This document shows, one piece after another, positions 49,667 through 58,885 of a stretch of DNA of 64,000 nucleotides. Below the pieces are notes generated by a model. The model had not been told where the DNA came from, did no database searches, and saw nothing but the letters and a program-made list of their open reading frames with translations. The translations under genes and the position numbers were made by a program. Source of the stretch: MED-G105 sp039819085 (GTDB lineage: Bacteria > Pseudomonadota > Alphaproteobacteria > Caulobacterales > Parvularculaceae); assembly GCA_039819085.1 (NCBI GenBank), contig JBCBSQ010000003.1, forward strand, positions 1 to 64,000. The letters are read 5' to 3'. The stretch's first letter is position 1. The number at the start of each line of letters is the position of its first letter.

Positions 49667-50314
49667 ATGCACCCCAACCCCATATATCGGCGGGACCGCG
49701 AAGACGCCGCGACGCTTCGTTTCGTGCGCGAGCGGGGGTTTGGAACGTTGTCAGTGAGCGTTGAGGGCCGCGTTTTGACTGCGCATGCGCCATTCGTTCT
49801 CGATACAGATGAAAAATCGCTGGAACTGCACCTGATGCGATCAAATCCGGTTGTCCGCGCGCTTGAGCGGACACCCGACGCGCTGCTCGTCGCTAGCGGG
49901 CCGGATGCATATGTCTCGCCCGATTGGTATGAACTCGATCAAAACCAGGTGCCGACATGGAACAATGTCGCTGCGCATCTGCGCGGTCGCGCGCGCCTAT
50001 TGCCCGCCGGTGAATTGCGAGGCGTTCTCGATCGGCTGGCCGAAGCGAATGAAGGTCGGATCGCGGGAAAAAGGCCGTGGACGCTCGATAAATCGGACGC
50101 CGCCTATATCGAACGGTTGATGCGGTCGATCGTCCCGGTGCGTATGGAAGTCGACCATATCGACGCCACCTGGAAGCTGGCTCAGACGAAGCCTGCGCAA
50201 GTGATCAGGCGCGCCGCCCAAGGCGTTCGCGCCGCCGGGATCGGTCAGGATGTCGCCGCTCTTGGCGCTCTCATGGAAACGCATGCGGCGGAAATGGAAA
50301 GGGGCGCGGCATGA
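49667..50314 (+). CDS. PaiB-like FMN-binding protein
   Basis: A 215-aa protein of the FMN-binding negative regulator (PaiB) family. Typical pieces: MHPNPIYRRDREDAATLRFV, GTLSVSVEGRVLTAHAPFVL, LLVASGPDAYVSPDWYELDQ and QVPTWNNVAAHLRGRARLLP. The split-barrel fold binds flavin. PaiB was named for a regulatory effect in Bacillus, but most members have no proven role. The ATG at 49667 is preferred since the longer frame is a shadow of the desulfurase. It overlaps the next gene by 4 bases, so it is inside the SUF transcript. Confidence 0.9.
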   Translation: MHPNPIYRRDREDAATLRFVRERGFGTLSVSVEGRVLTAHAPFVLDTDEKSLELHLMRSNPVVRALERTPDALLVASGPDAYVSPDWYELDQNQVPTWNNVAAHLRGRARLLPAGELRGVLDRLAEANEGRIAGKRPWTLDKSDAAYIERLMRSIVPVRMEVDHIDATWKLAQTKPAQVIRRAAQGVRAAGIGQDVAALGALMETHAAEMERGAA

Positions 50315-50604
50315 CCGTCTATTTTGTTGGGCATGTGAAGATCAAGAACCGCGAAGCGTATGATCGGTATGCGGCCGGGTTTCCGGGCGTTTTCGCCAAG
50401 TTCAAGGGTACGCTGCTCGCCGCTGACTTTGATGCGCAAGTCATGAGCGGCGAGTTGGATATCGATCGATTGGTCATCATGTCGTTTCCGTCGAAGGCGG
50501 ACCTCATGGCGTGGATGACCTCGCCGGAATATCAGGAAATCGGCGTCCACCGCGAAGAGGGCGCGGACGTCACGGCCATTATGGCCAATGCGCTAGAAGG
50601 ATAG
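50311..50604 (+). CDS. DUF1330-family small protein
   Basis: A 97-aa protein with the dimeric alpha/beta-barrel pattern of DUF1330: YFVGHVKIKNREAYDRYAAG, TLLAADFDAQVMSGELDID, RLVIMSFPSKADLMAWMTSP. Function is unknown. It overlaps the PaiB gene and ends 4 bases before sufB, so it belongs to the operon by position. Confidence 0.85.
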   Translation: MTVYFVGHVKIKNREAYDRYAAGFPGVFAKFKGTLLAADFDAQVMSGELDIDRLVIMSFPSKADLMAWMTSPEYQEIGVHREEGADVTAIMANALEG

Positions 50605-50608
50605 GCGG

Positions 50609-52140
<1,532 letters not shown>

Positions 52141-52144
<4 letters not shown>

Positions 52145-52599
52145 TTTTGATGATCGCCTCTGCGAACGCTGCGCTTTTTGCTCAGGCCGCCCAGCCGCCC
52201 GGCGCCGGCGAGCCGGCGCGCCCGGCGGAGCTGCCTGTCTTTTCCGGCGCGATTAAATTCGCCGAGCCGGAGGACGTTGAGGTGCTGCCGCACGCGCTCG
52301 ACGCCGGCTGGAAAGGCGAGAAGACGTGCGAGCTCCTTCAGGAAACGGAGGAACTGAAGGCCTTCAAGTGCACGTTCGCGCCCGGGCAGGGACACGAGAA
52401 GCACTATCACTTGGCGCATTTTGGTTATGTCGTCGAAGGCGGAGCCATGCGCATCACGGATGAAACGGGAACCCGCGAACAAGAGATCGAAACTGGCGCG
52501 ACCTGGGTCTCCGACGGCGTCGCCTGGCACGAAGCGGAGAACATCGGCGACACGACAGCGAGCTATGTCATTGTCGAGCCCAAGGGAGGGGCGAAATGA
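52141..52599 (+). CDS. Exported cupin-domain protein in the SUF operon
   Basis: The likely start is the GTG at 52141 (overlapping the sufB stop); 152 aa. A short hydrophobic N-terminus (ILMIASANAALFAQAAQ) suggests export or is a remnant of a signal. The cupin barrel shows EKHYHLAHFGYVVEGGAMRI (His-rich metal motif 1) and ATWVSDGVAWHEAENIGDTT (motif 2). No catalytic role can be given. It is coupled by 4-base overlaps to both neighbours. Confidence 0.8.
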
Positions 52600-53105
52600 A
52601 GTATGTGATCGCAGCAGCCGCGGCGCTCGCCGCCATTCCGGCCACGGCGCAATCAGCCAGCGAAGGCGCGCAGCCGGCGGTCGTTGAAGCGCCTGTCCAG
52701 GCGCCGCGCGGCGACCGCACTCACTATGTCGATCCGACCCTTGATCCGAAGTACCCGTTTTCGGCGGCCGTCGTCGTGGGCGACACGATCTTTCTCGCCG
52801 GACAGCTGGGCGTCGACCGGGCGGCGGGCCGCGGCCTCGTCGAAGGCGGCGTCGCGGCGGAGACGACCCAGATCTTCAAGAACTACGAGGCGGTGCTGAA
52901 ATCGCTCGGCTCAGATCTCTCTGACATTGTTAAGTGTACGGTCTTTCTGGACGATATGTCGGAGTTTGGCGAGATGAACAAAGCCTACGCCGCGGCGCTG
53001 CCGTCGCCGAAGCCGGCGCGGTCGACTTTCGGCGTCGAGGCGCTCGCGCTCGGCGCGAGTCTTGAGATTGAGTGCACGGCCGTGCGCGGCCATGGAGGCG
53101 AATAG
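52596..53105 (+). CDS. RidA/YjgF-family protein with signal peptide
   Basis: A 169-aa protein starting with a clear signal sequence (KYVIAAAAALAAIPATAQSA). The RidA fold follows: DPKYPFSAAVVVGDTIFLAG, VAAETTQIFKNYEAVLKSLG, DIVKCTVFLDDMSEFGEMNK, and STFGVEALALGASLEIECTA. The Arg of the RidA active site (in PARSTFGVEAL) is kept. RidA enzymes hydrolyse reactive imines from PLP enzymes, usually in the cytoplasm; this one seems periplasmic, so its substrate may differ. It lies between sufB and sufC. Confidence 0.85.
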   Translation: MKYVIAAAAALAAIPATAQSASEGAQPAVVEAPVQAPRGDRTHYVDPTLDPKYPFSAAVVVGDTIFLAGQLGVDRAAGRGLVEGGVAAETTQIFKNYEAVLKSLGSDLSDIVKCTVFLDDMSEFGEMNKAYAAALPSPKPARSTFGVEALALGASLEIECTAVRGHGGE

Positions 53106-53107
53106 AA

Positions 53108-53854
53108 ATGCTGAAGATCGATAATCTGCATGCGTCGGTTGAAGATACGCAGATCCTGAAGGGCCTGAGTATTGAAGTGCCCGCAGGCGAAGTTCACGCG
53201 GTGATGGGGCCGAACGGCGCCGGCAAGTCGACGCTCTCTCATGTGGTGGCGGGACGCGATGACTACGATGTCACCGATGGCGACGTGACGCTTGATGGCG
53301 AAAACGTGCTGGAGCTTGACCCGTCGGAACGCGCGGCGAAGGGGCTCTTTCTGTCCTTTCAGCATCCGATGGAGATACCTGGCGTCGCCACGATGAATTT
53401 CATCCGTACGGCGCTCAACGCCCAGCTGAAGGCGCGCGGCGAGGCCGAAGTCTCGGCGGCGGACTTCCTGAAACTCATCCGCGAAAAAGCGAAGCTCGTC
53501 GGCCTCACCGACGAAAAGCTGAAGCGCCCTTTTAATGTCGGCTTTTCCGGCGGCGAGAAGAAGCGCATGGAAATGCTTCAGATGGCGATCTTCGAACCAC
53601 GGTTCTGCATCATGGACGAGACGGATTCCGGCCTCGACATTGACGCCCTGAAAATGGTCGGCGATGTCGTCAACGCCATGCGCGGGCCGGGCCGCGGGTT
53701 CCTCGTAATCACCCACTATCAACGGCTTCTTGAGCACATCCGTCCGGACAGGGTGCATGTGCTCGCCGGCGGCCGGATCGTTAAATCGGGCGGCCCGGAG
53801 CTCGCCGCCGAGCTCGAAACGTCCGGTTACGATCAATATATCGAGGCGGCGTGA
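53108..53854 (+). CDS. sufC: Fe-S cluster assembly ATPase SufC
   Basis: The 248-aa ATPase of the SufBCD complex. Walker A: MGPNGAGKSTLSHVVAG; ABC signature: NVGFSGGEKKRMEMLQMAIF; Walker B: FCIMDETDSGLDIDAL; H-loop: FLVITHYQRLLEHI. The pattern DETDSGLDIDALK and FQHPMEIPGV are specific to SufC. It is encoded 2 bases after the RidA gene and overlaps sufD. Confidence 0.97.
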   Translation: MLKIDNLHASVEDTQILKGLSIEVPAGEVHAVMGPNGAGKSTLSHVVAGRDDYDVTDGDVTLDGENVLELDPSERAAKGLFLSFQHPMEIPGVATMNFIRTALNAQLKARGEAEVSAADFLKLIREKAKLVGLTDEKLKRPFNVGFSGGEKKRMEMLQMAIFEPRFCIMDETDSGLDIDALKMVGDVVNAMRGPGRGFLVITHYQRLLEHIRPDRVHVLAGGRIVKSGGPELAAELETSGYDQYIEAA

Positions 53855-55059
53855 TGGCGCTGGCGGAGTTCAAAAATCCGAGCCCTTATGAGGCGCGTTT
53901 GCGCAAGGAATTCGCAGAGGGCGGGCGCTCCGACGAGGCGGTGAGGGCCTGGAACGCTTTCGCCGCCGCGGGCCTGCCGCATCGCCGGCTCGAGGGCTGG
54001 CGGTGGACGGACCTGCGCGGCGCGCTCGCGGAAGCGGGCGGCGAGAGCCCGGCGCCTGTCGCGCCGATCGAACTGGACGCCCTGGCGATCATCCGGATCG
54101 AGAATGAAGACGTGACAATTGAAGGCGGTGATGACGTCGCCGGCTTGTCGGCGCGCGTCGTCGATGGCCCACCGGAGCCGTTCGCAAGCCACGCCGTCTC
54201 TGATCTCGGTCGCGCGTTCGCGTCGCAGACGGTTCTGATCGAGGTTTCCGGGAAAATTGAGCAGCCAATCCTGATCATCCATCGCGGCGGCGCTGGTCGG
54301 AACGGCGACGCAGTCGACATTCATGTGGCGCCCGGCGGTTCGGCGCGCATTGTGGAGATCATTCAGTCTGCCGGCGGTTCGTTTCATCATGTCGGCGCGC
54401 GCATTGTGTTGAATGAGAGCGCGTCGTTGACGCGATCGGTCATTCAAGATGCGGCGGAAGAGGCGGTTTTGGTCGGGCTCGCCTCCGCGACGCTCGGCGC
54501 CAACGCCCGCTTTTGTCAGTCGAGCGTAGCGCTTGGCGGTAAGCTCGCGCGGCTTGAGACGCATCTTAAGTTCGACGGCGACGGCGCCTCCGCATCGATC
54601 GATTCCGCCGCCCTTGTCAGCGATTCTCGGCATGCGGATTTTACGACGATCGTTGCGCATAATGCGGAAGCTTGCGAAACGCGCCAGCGACACAAGGGCG
54701 TAGCTGACGGCAGGGGACGCGCGGTCTTCCAGGGCAAATTCTTCGTCGACCGCGCCGGGCAAAGAACGGACGCCGACATGCAGGCGAACGCGATCCTTTT
54801 GTCGGACGGCGCGCAGGCGAATCACAAGCCCGAGCTTGAGATTTATGCGGACGATGTCGAATGCGCCCATGGCAGCACATGCGGCGCGCTTGATGATGGC
54901 GCGCTCTTCTATCTGCGTCAGCGTGGGCTGGATGAAGCCTCGGCGCGCGCGCTCCTGATCGAAGCGTTTGTCGGCGAGATCCTTGACGATATGGACGCCG
55001 CCGCCGCTCCGGCGGCGCGCGCGATGGTCGAGAATTGGCTGGAGGCGCGCGGCCGATGA
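53851..55059 (+). CDS. sufD: Fe-S cluster assembly protein SufD
   Basis: A 402-aa SufD, partner of SufB and SufC. Visible are AAGLPHRRLEGWRWTDLRGA near the N-terminus (a common SufD pattern), FVDRAGQRTDADMQANAILL, DDVECAHGSTCGALDDGALF and YLRQRGLDEASARALLIEAF with FVGEI near the C-terminus. The start is the GTG at 53851 or the ATG at 53854, overlapping sufC. A long minus-strand open frame over the gene is a shadow. Confidence 0.95.
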   Translation: MMALAEFKNPSPYEARLRKEFAEGGRSDEAVRAWNAFAAAGLPHRRLEGWRWTDLRGALAEAGGESPAPVAPIELDALAIIRIENEDVTIEGGDDVAGLSARVVDGPPEPFASHAVSDLGRAFASQTVLIEVSGKIEQPILIIHRGGAGRNGDAVDIHVAPGGSARIVEIIQSAGGSFHHVGARIVLNESASLTRSVIQDAAEEAVLVGLASATLGANARFCQSSVALGGKLARLETHLKFDGDGASASIDSAALVSDSRHADFTTIVAHNAEACETRQRHKGVADGRGRAVFQGKFFVDRAGQRTDADMQANAILLSDGAQANHKPELEIYADDVECAHGSTCGALDDGALFYLRQRGLDEASARALLIEAFVGEILDDMDAAAAPAARAMVENWLEARGR

Positions 55060-56303
55060 GCGAGGCAAGGGCAACGCAGATGGATCTCTATGATCTTGCG
55101 GCGATCCGCGCGCAGTTCCCGATTCTGGAGCGCGACGCCTACGGTAAGCGGCTAGTGTACCTGGATAACGCCGCGTCCGCGCAAAAGCCGCGCGCCGTCA
55201 TCGAGAAAATGACCGAGACGATGACGCGCTCTTACGCCAATGTGCATCGCGGCCTTCATCTTCTGTCGAATGAGGCGACCGAAGCCTACGAAGACGCGCG
55301 AAAGACCGCGGCGCGTTTCCTGAATGCCGGCAGTACGGACGAAATCGTCTTCACGAGCGGCGGCACGGACGCTTTTAATCTCGTTTCCTATGCGCTCGGC
55401 GTTAACCAAATCGGCGAGGGCGATGAAATTGTCCTGTCGGTGATGGAGCACCACTCGAACATTGTTCCGTGGCACCTCTTGCGGGAACGAAATGGCGCCG
55501 TGTTGAAATGGGTGGACGTCACGGATGACGGACTGATCGATCCGGAAGTGTTTGCCGCAGCGTTCAGTGACCGGACAAAGCTTGCTGCGGTCTCGCATAT
55601 GTCGAACGTGATGGGCGCTGAGACGGACGCGGCCGCGCTTTCCCGGATCGCCCACGACCACGGCGCGAAGATCCTCTTTGACGGCTGTCAGGCCTCGGTC
55701 CACGGGAAAGTCGACGTCCAGGCGATCGACGCCGACTTTTACGTCATGACTGGCCACAAGCTTTATGGCCCCTCCGGGATCGGCGTTCTTTACGGCAAGA
55801 AAGACGCGCTCGCCGCTTTGCCGCCTTTTCGCGGCGGCGGCGAGATGATCGATATCGTCGAACAGGACCGCGTCACCTACAATGAGCCGCCGCACCGTTT
55901 TGAGGCCGGCACCCCGCCGATCATCGAGGCGATCGGCCTCGGCGCGGCGCTTCAATGGATGATGGAGGTGGGTGTTGAGGCGATCGCGGCGCATGAGGCG
56001 CGGCTCGCCGAGAAGGCCGTAGCATCTCTCAGCGCCCTGAACTTTGTGACCCTTTATGGGCGGGCGCCAGGCAAGGCGCCGATCATCTGTTTCAATGTCG
56101 ACGGCGCCCATCCGCATGACGTGTCGTCGATCGTTGACCGGTCGGGTATCGCCGTGCGGGCCGGGCATCACTGCGCGCAGCCTCTAATGAAGCGTCTTGG
56201 CGTGTCGGCGACGTGCCGCGCGAGTTTCGCCGCCTACAATGACGAGAGCGAGATAGACGCCCTTGTTGAAGGGCTTGTGAAGACTCACAATTTATTGGGC
56301 TAG
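55056..56303 (+). CDS. sufS: Cysteine desulfurase SufS
   Basis: A group II cysteine desulfurase of 415 aa. Starts with AIRAQFPILERDAYGKRLVY, LDNAASAQKPRAVI; PLP Lys in YVMTGHKLYGPSGIGVLYGK; conserved GGGEMIDIV; catalytic Cys in VRAGHHCAQPLMKRLGV. This is the SufS type that needs a SufE/U partner; no sufE or sufU gene is seen in the window. The ATG at 55056 overlaps the sufD stop. Confidence 0.96.
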   Translation: MSEARATQMDLYDLAAIRAQFPILERDAYGKRLVYLDNAASAQKPRAVIEKMTETMTRSYANVHRGLHLLSNEATEAYEDARKTAARFLNAGSTDEIVFTSGGTDAFNLVSYALGVNQIGEGDEIVLSVMEHHSNIVPWHLLRERNGAVLKWVDVTDDGLIDPEVFAAAFSDRTKLAAVSHMSNVMGAETDAAALSRIAHDHGAKILFDGCQASVHGKVDVQAIDADFYVMTGHKLYGPSGIGVLYGKKDALAALPPFRGGGEMIDIVEQDRVTYNEPPHRFEAGTPPIIEAIGLGAALQWMMEVGVEAIAAHEARLAEKAVASLSALNFVTLYGRAPGKAPIICFNVDGAHPHDVSSIVDRSGIAVRAGHHCAQPLMKRLGVSATCRASFAAYNDESEIDALVEGLVKTHNLLG

Positions 56304-56308
56304 AGAAG

Positions 56309-56926
56309 ATGCTGGGACGACTGATGGAAAAGGTGCGAGACGTGATTGATATTGACGGCGGCCCGTCAAGGGCGGCTCCCGATGGTGCGGACCTGGCGGA
56401 GCCGGCGGAGGAGGCCGAGGCGCCGGCGGTCGACGAGGTCGCAACCAGCGCGCCGGACGGCGCTGAGGCGTCTGCGTCGCCGCAAGGCGATCCGGCGTCT
56501 TCGTCGCCGCAAGGCGATCCGGCGTCTTCGTCGCCGCAAGGCGATCCGGCGTCTTCGTCGCCGCAAGGCGATCCGGCGTCGACGGACGACGTGGACGCCG
56601 CGGCGATCTCTCAGCCGGAACTGGAACGCATCACGGCCGATGTCGTGAAAGGCCTGAAGACCGTTTACGATCCGGAGATCCCGGTAGATGTTTATGAACT
56701 CGGCCTGATTTACAAAGTCGACCTGTCAGATGAACGCCTATTGACGATCGACATGACGCTGACCGCGCCGGGCTGCCCGGTGGCGGGCGAGATGCCGGGT
56801 TGGGTCGAAGGGTCCGTGCGCGGGATTGACGGCGTTGATGACGTGAAGGTGAATATGGTGTTCGACCCGCCATGGACGCCGGACCGGATGTCGGACGAAG
56901 CCAAGCTTGAACTCGGCATGATGTAG
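56309..56926 (+). CDS. SUF-system MIP18/DUF59 protein (SufT-like)
   Basis: A 205-aa protein. The C-terminal ~110 residues are a DUF59/MIP18 domain: VVKGLKTVYDPEIPVDVYEL, GLIYKVDLSDERLLTIDMTL, TAPGCPVAGEMPGWVEGSVR, NMVFDPPWTPDRMSDEAKLE. The domain is found in cluster-maturation factors. The first ~95 residues are disordered and acidic, and include four 9-residue repeats of A-S-S-S-P-Q-G-D-P at 54-89. It starts 5 bases after sufS. Confidence 0.9.
   Translation: MLGRLMEKVRDVIDIDGGPSRAAPDGADLAEPAEEAEAPAVDEVATSAPDGAEASASPQGDPASSSPQGDPASSSPQGDPASSSPQGDPASTDDVDAAAISQPELERITADVVKGLKTVYDPEIPVDVYELGLIYKVDLSDERLLTIDMTLTAPGCPVAGEMPGWVEGSVRGIDGVDDVKVNMVFDPPWTPDRMSDEAKLELGMM
56468..56575 (+). repeat. Four 27-bp in-frame repeats inside the DUF59 gene
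   Basis: Four tandem units of 27 bp, each coding for A-S-(A/S)-S-P-Q-G-D-P, lie in the disordered N-terminal part of the gene at 56309. Units 2-4 are identical; unit 1 differs in one codon (GCG for TCG). Such identity suggests recent expansion by slippage, with likely length variation between strains. Confidence 0.95.
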
Positions 56927-56940
56927 CGGGGCGCTTAGCA

Positions 56941-57348
56941 ATGCGCGCGAAGATCATCCCAACCATGCGGTACGAAGACGCGCCGCGCATGATTGATTGG
57001 CTTTGCGACGCCATCGGTTTTGAGCGACGGCTTGTTATTGAGGACGAGGACGGCGGGGTCGCTCACGCGCAGCTCACGCTAGGCGACGCAATGATCATGT
57101 TGGGATCCTCGCGCGACGACGATTTCGGCAAGCTGCAGAAGTCGCCGAAGGCCCTCGGCGGGGCCACGCAGAGCCCCTATATTGTTGTCGATGACGTCGA
57201 CGGGCTCGCTGAACGAGTCGCGGCGGCGGGCGGCGAGATCGTCTATGGCCCGCAAAGCCCAGAGCATGGCGGTCGGGACTTTGGCTGTTTGGACCCGGAG
57301 GGCCACCTCTGGAACTTCGGAAGTTATGATCCGTGGAAAGATAATTAG
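56941..57348 (+). CDS. VOC-family glyoxalase/bleomycin-resistance-like protein
   Basis: A 135-aa vicinal oxygen chelate protein of the PhnB-like type: IPTMRYEDAPRMIDWLCDAI, GFERRLVIEDEDGGVAHAQL, GDAMIMLGS, DVDGLAERVAAAGGEIVYGP, FGCLDPEGHLWNFGSYDPW. The metal-site residues are not firmly assignable. The role within the SUF transcript is unknown. It starts 15 bases after the DUF59 gene and ends 14 before sufA. Confidence 0.85.
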   Translation: MRAKIIPTMRYEDAPRMIDWLCDAIGFERRLVIEDEDGGVAHAQLTLGDAMIMLGSSRDDDFGKLQKSPKALGGATQSPYIVVDDVDGLAERVAAAGGEIVYGPQSPEHGGRDFGCLDPEGHLWNFGSYDPWKDN

Positions 57349-57361
57349 AGCGAGTTTTTGA

Positions 57362-57733
57362 ATGCCCAGACGACCCAGACCAAAGGCTGTGACGCTCACC
57401 GAGGCGGCCGCCTCGCGGATGCAGGAGATCATGTCGGCCGCCGAAGAAAATTTCATCGGCGTCAAGATCGGCGTGAAGAACGGCGGTTGCGCAGGCATGG
57501 AATACACCATGGACTATGCGACCGAGGCGGCGCCGCTCGACGAAGTTGTTGAGGACTCCGGCGTCAGGATCCTGATCGATCCGAAGGCGATTTTGTTCCT
57601 GCTTGGCACGGAAATCGACTTCGTCACGGAAAAGCTCTCCCAGCGGTTCGTCTTCAACAATCCGAACCAGACAGACGCTTGCGGGTGCGGGGAAAGCGTA
57701 ACCATTGTGCCCGCCGCGACGGCGGACGCCTGA
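57362..57733 (+). CDS. sufA: A-type iron-sulfur carrier SufA/IscA-like
   Basis: A 123-aa A-type carrier. The three ligand cysteines are in VKNGGCAGMEYTMDY and in DACGCGES near the C-terminus. The fold pattern VTLTEAAASRMQEIMSAAEE, IGVKIGVKNGG and NPNQTDACGCG is normal. A-type carriers pass clusters to target proteins. The gene ends the suf set; a TfoX-like gene follows after 11 bases. Confidence 0.93.
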   Translation: MPRRPRPKAVTLTEAAASRMQEIMSAAEENFIGVKIGVKNGGCAGMEYTMDYATEAAPLDEVVEDSGVRILIDPKAILFLLGTEIDFVTEKLSQRFVFNNPNQTDACGCGESVTIVPAATADA

Positions 57734-57744
57734 TCGCCGCCCAT

Positions 57745-58191
57745 ATGGCGGTCTCCTCAGGCTACATCGACTTCGTCAAAGACCTCTTTGCGCCGTTCGG
57801 GGAGATATCCGTCCGAAAAATGTTCGGCGGCGCGGGCGTATACTGCGACGGACGAATGTTCGCGATTATCGGCGATGACGATCTCTGGCTAAAGGCGGAT
57901 GATGACTCCCGCGGCGAATTCGAAGCCGCTGGTCTTCAGATGTTCACTTATGAGACGAAGGCCGGCGACGCGCACGCAATGTCCTACTTTGCGCCGCCTG
58001 ACGAAGTCTTTGACGATGAAGACGAATTGCGAAGGTGGACGGGTCTGGCGCTCGAAGCGGCGGCGCGCCGGGCGGCGAATGCTGTGTCGAAAGCCAAAAA
58101 GACGGCGGTGAAGAAGCGAGAAGCGGTTTCGCCGTCAAGGAAAGGTTCAACAAAGAAACGCGCGGCAAAAAAGACCGTCAAAAAGAAATAG
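57745..58191 (+). CDS. TfoX N-terminal-domain protein with lysine-rich tail
   Basis: A 148-aa protein. Residues 1-105 are a TfoX N-terminal domain: YIDFVKDLFAPFGEISVRKM, FGGAGVYCDGRMFAIIGDDD, LWLKADDD, MSYFAPPDEVFDDEDELRRW. The last ~40 residues are strongly basic (KKTAVKKREAV, KKRAAKKTVKKK), like histone-H1-type tails that bind nucleic acid. TfoX in gammaproteobacteria controls competence, but short TfoX_N proteins have no settled role. It is 11 bases after sufA and could be part of the same transcript. Confidence 0.85.
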   Translation: MAVSSGYIDFVKDLFAPFGEISVRKMFGGAGVYCDGRMFAIIGDDDLWLKADDDSRGEFEAAGLQMFTYETKAGDAHAMSYFAPPDEVFDDEDELRRWTGLALEAAARRAANAVSKAKKTAVKKREAVSPSRKGSTKKRAAKKTVKKK

Positions 58192-58229
58192 TCTGCTCCA
58201 GGATCACCCGACGCGTTTCTTTAGGCTGG

Positions 58230-58832
58230 TCAAGCCACTTTTCTATAAGCCGCCAGGAACGCCTCGCGCGCCTTCAAAAGCGCGCTCTGGGGGTAAGCAC
58301 CTTTGGTGTTGCTCTGTGCGGGAGCTTCGGGTCGTCTGTTCTCTTGATTTGGGGTCGGCGGCGCCTGGTCGTCGGCCGCTCTCGCTGATTCCATGTCCGC
58401 AAAAGCGTCGCCAAACGTTGCGCTTTCTTCCGGCGCGGTTTCTTCCGTACTGGGAAGAGAAGGCGGGTTGTTCGTTCGCTGCGCAAACGGATTGCTGATC
58501 GCGTTCATGCTGAGCGCGACTGAGGGCGCCGGGCGCTTAGCCGCAGGTGAGGAGGAACGCGTCTGTCGCACGGCCCGCACAGTATTGCGCGCTACGACGG
58601 TGGTGCTGCTCGCGTTCAGGATCACAAGGTGCTCCTCGCCGTCGCATCGAATGAGCGCCGCCCGCCTTTTCGGGTCGAGCTGAAGCGTTTCGACGAGCTT
58701 TAGCCGCTTCTTTCGCCGACCGCGCGCGTTTTGCGCAAGGCCCATCCTCTGCATCAGGTACGCTCCTGCGCTCAGCATAAGGATGACTGATGAAAGAGCA
58801 AACACGATCCGGGCGAAATCCGCGGGCGTCAT
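58230..58832 (-). CDS. fliO: FliO/MopB-like membrane protein
   Basis: A 200-aa protein with one N-terminal membrane segment (FARIVFALSSVILMLSAGAY) and then the short beta-rich pattern RLKLVETLQLDPKRRAALIR, CDGEEHLVILNASSTTVVA, typical of FliO, a flagellar export factor. The rest is low complexity. No other flagellar gene is within the window, so it is either an isolated fliO or a FliO-like protein of another system. Confidence 0.75.
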   Translation of the reverse strand: MTPADFARIVFALSSVILMLSAGAYLMQRMGLAQNARGRRKKRLKLVETLQLDPKRRAALIRCDGEEHLVILNASSTTVVARNTVRAVRQTRSSSPAAKRPAPSVALSMNAISNPFAQRTNNPPSLPSTEETAPEESATFGDAFADMESARAADDQAPPTPNQENRRPEAPAQSNTKGAYPQSALLKAREAFLAAYRKVA

Positions 58833-58885
58833 TGGCTTCTCCTTAATGACGCGGTTAGATTTAGCCTTTCCCCGTTAAAGGCCCA

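Noticed and set aside
53833..55074. 413-codon minus-strand open frame over sufD
   Set aside because: SufD on the plus strand is certain; the antisense frame is a GC-driven shadow.
55152..56171. 339-codon minus-strand open frame over sufS
   Set aside because: It is antisense to a clear SufS with all catalytic motifs.
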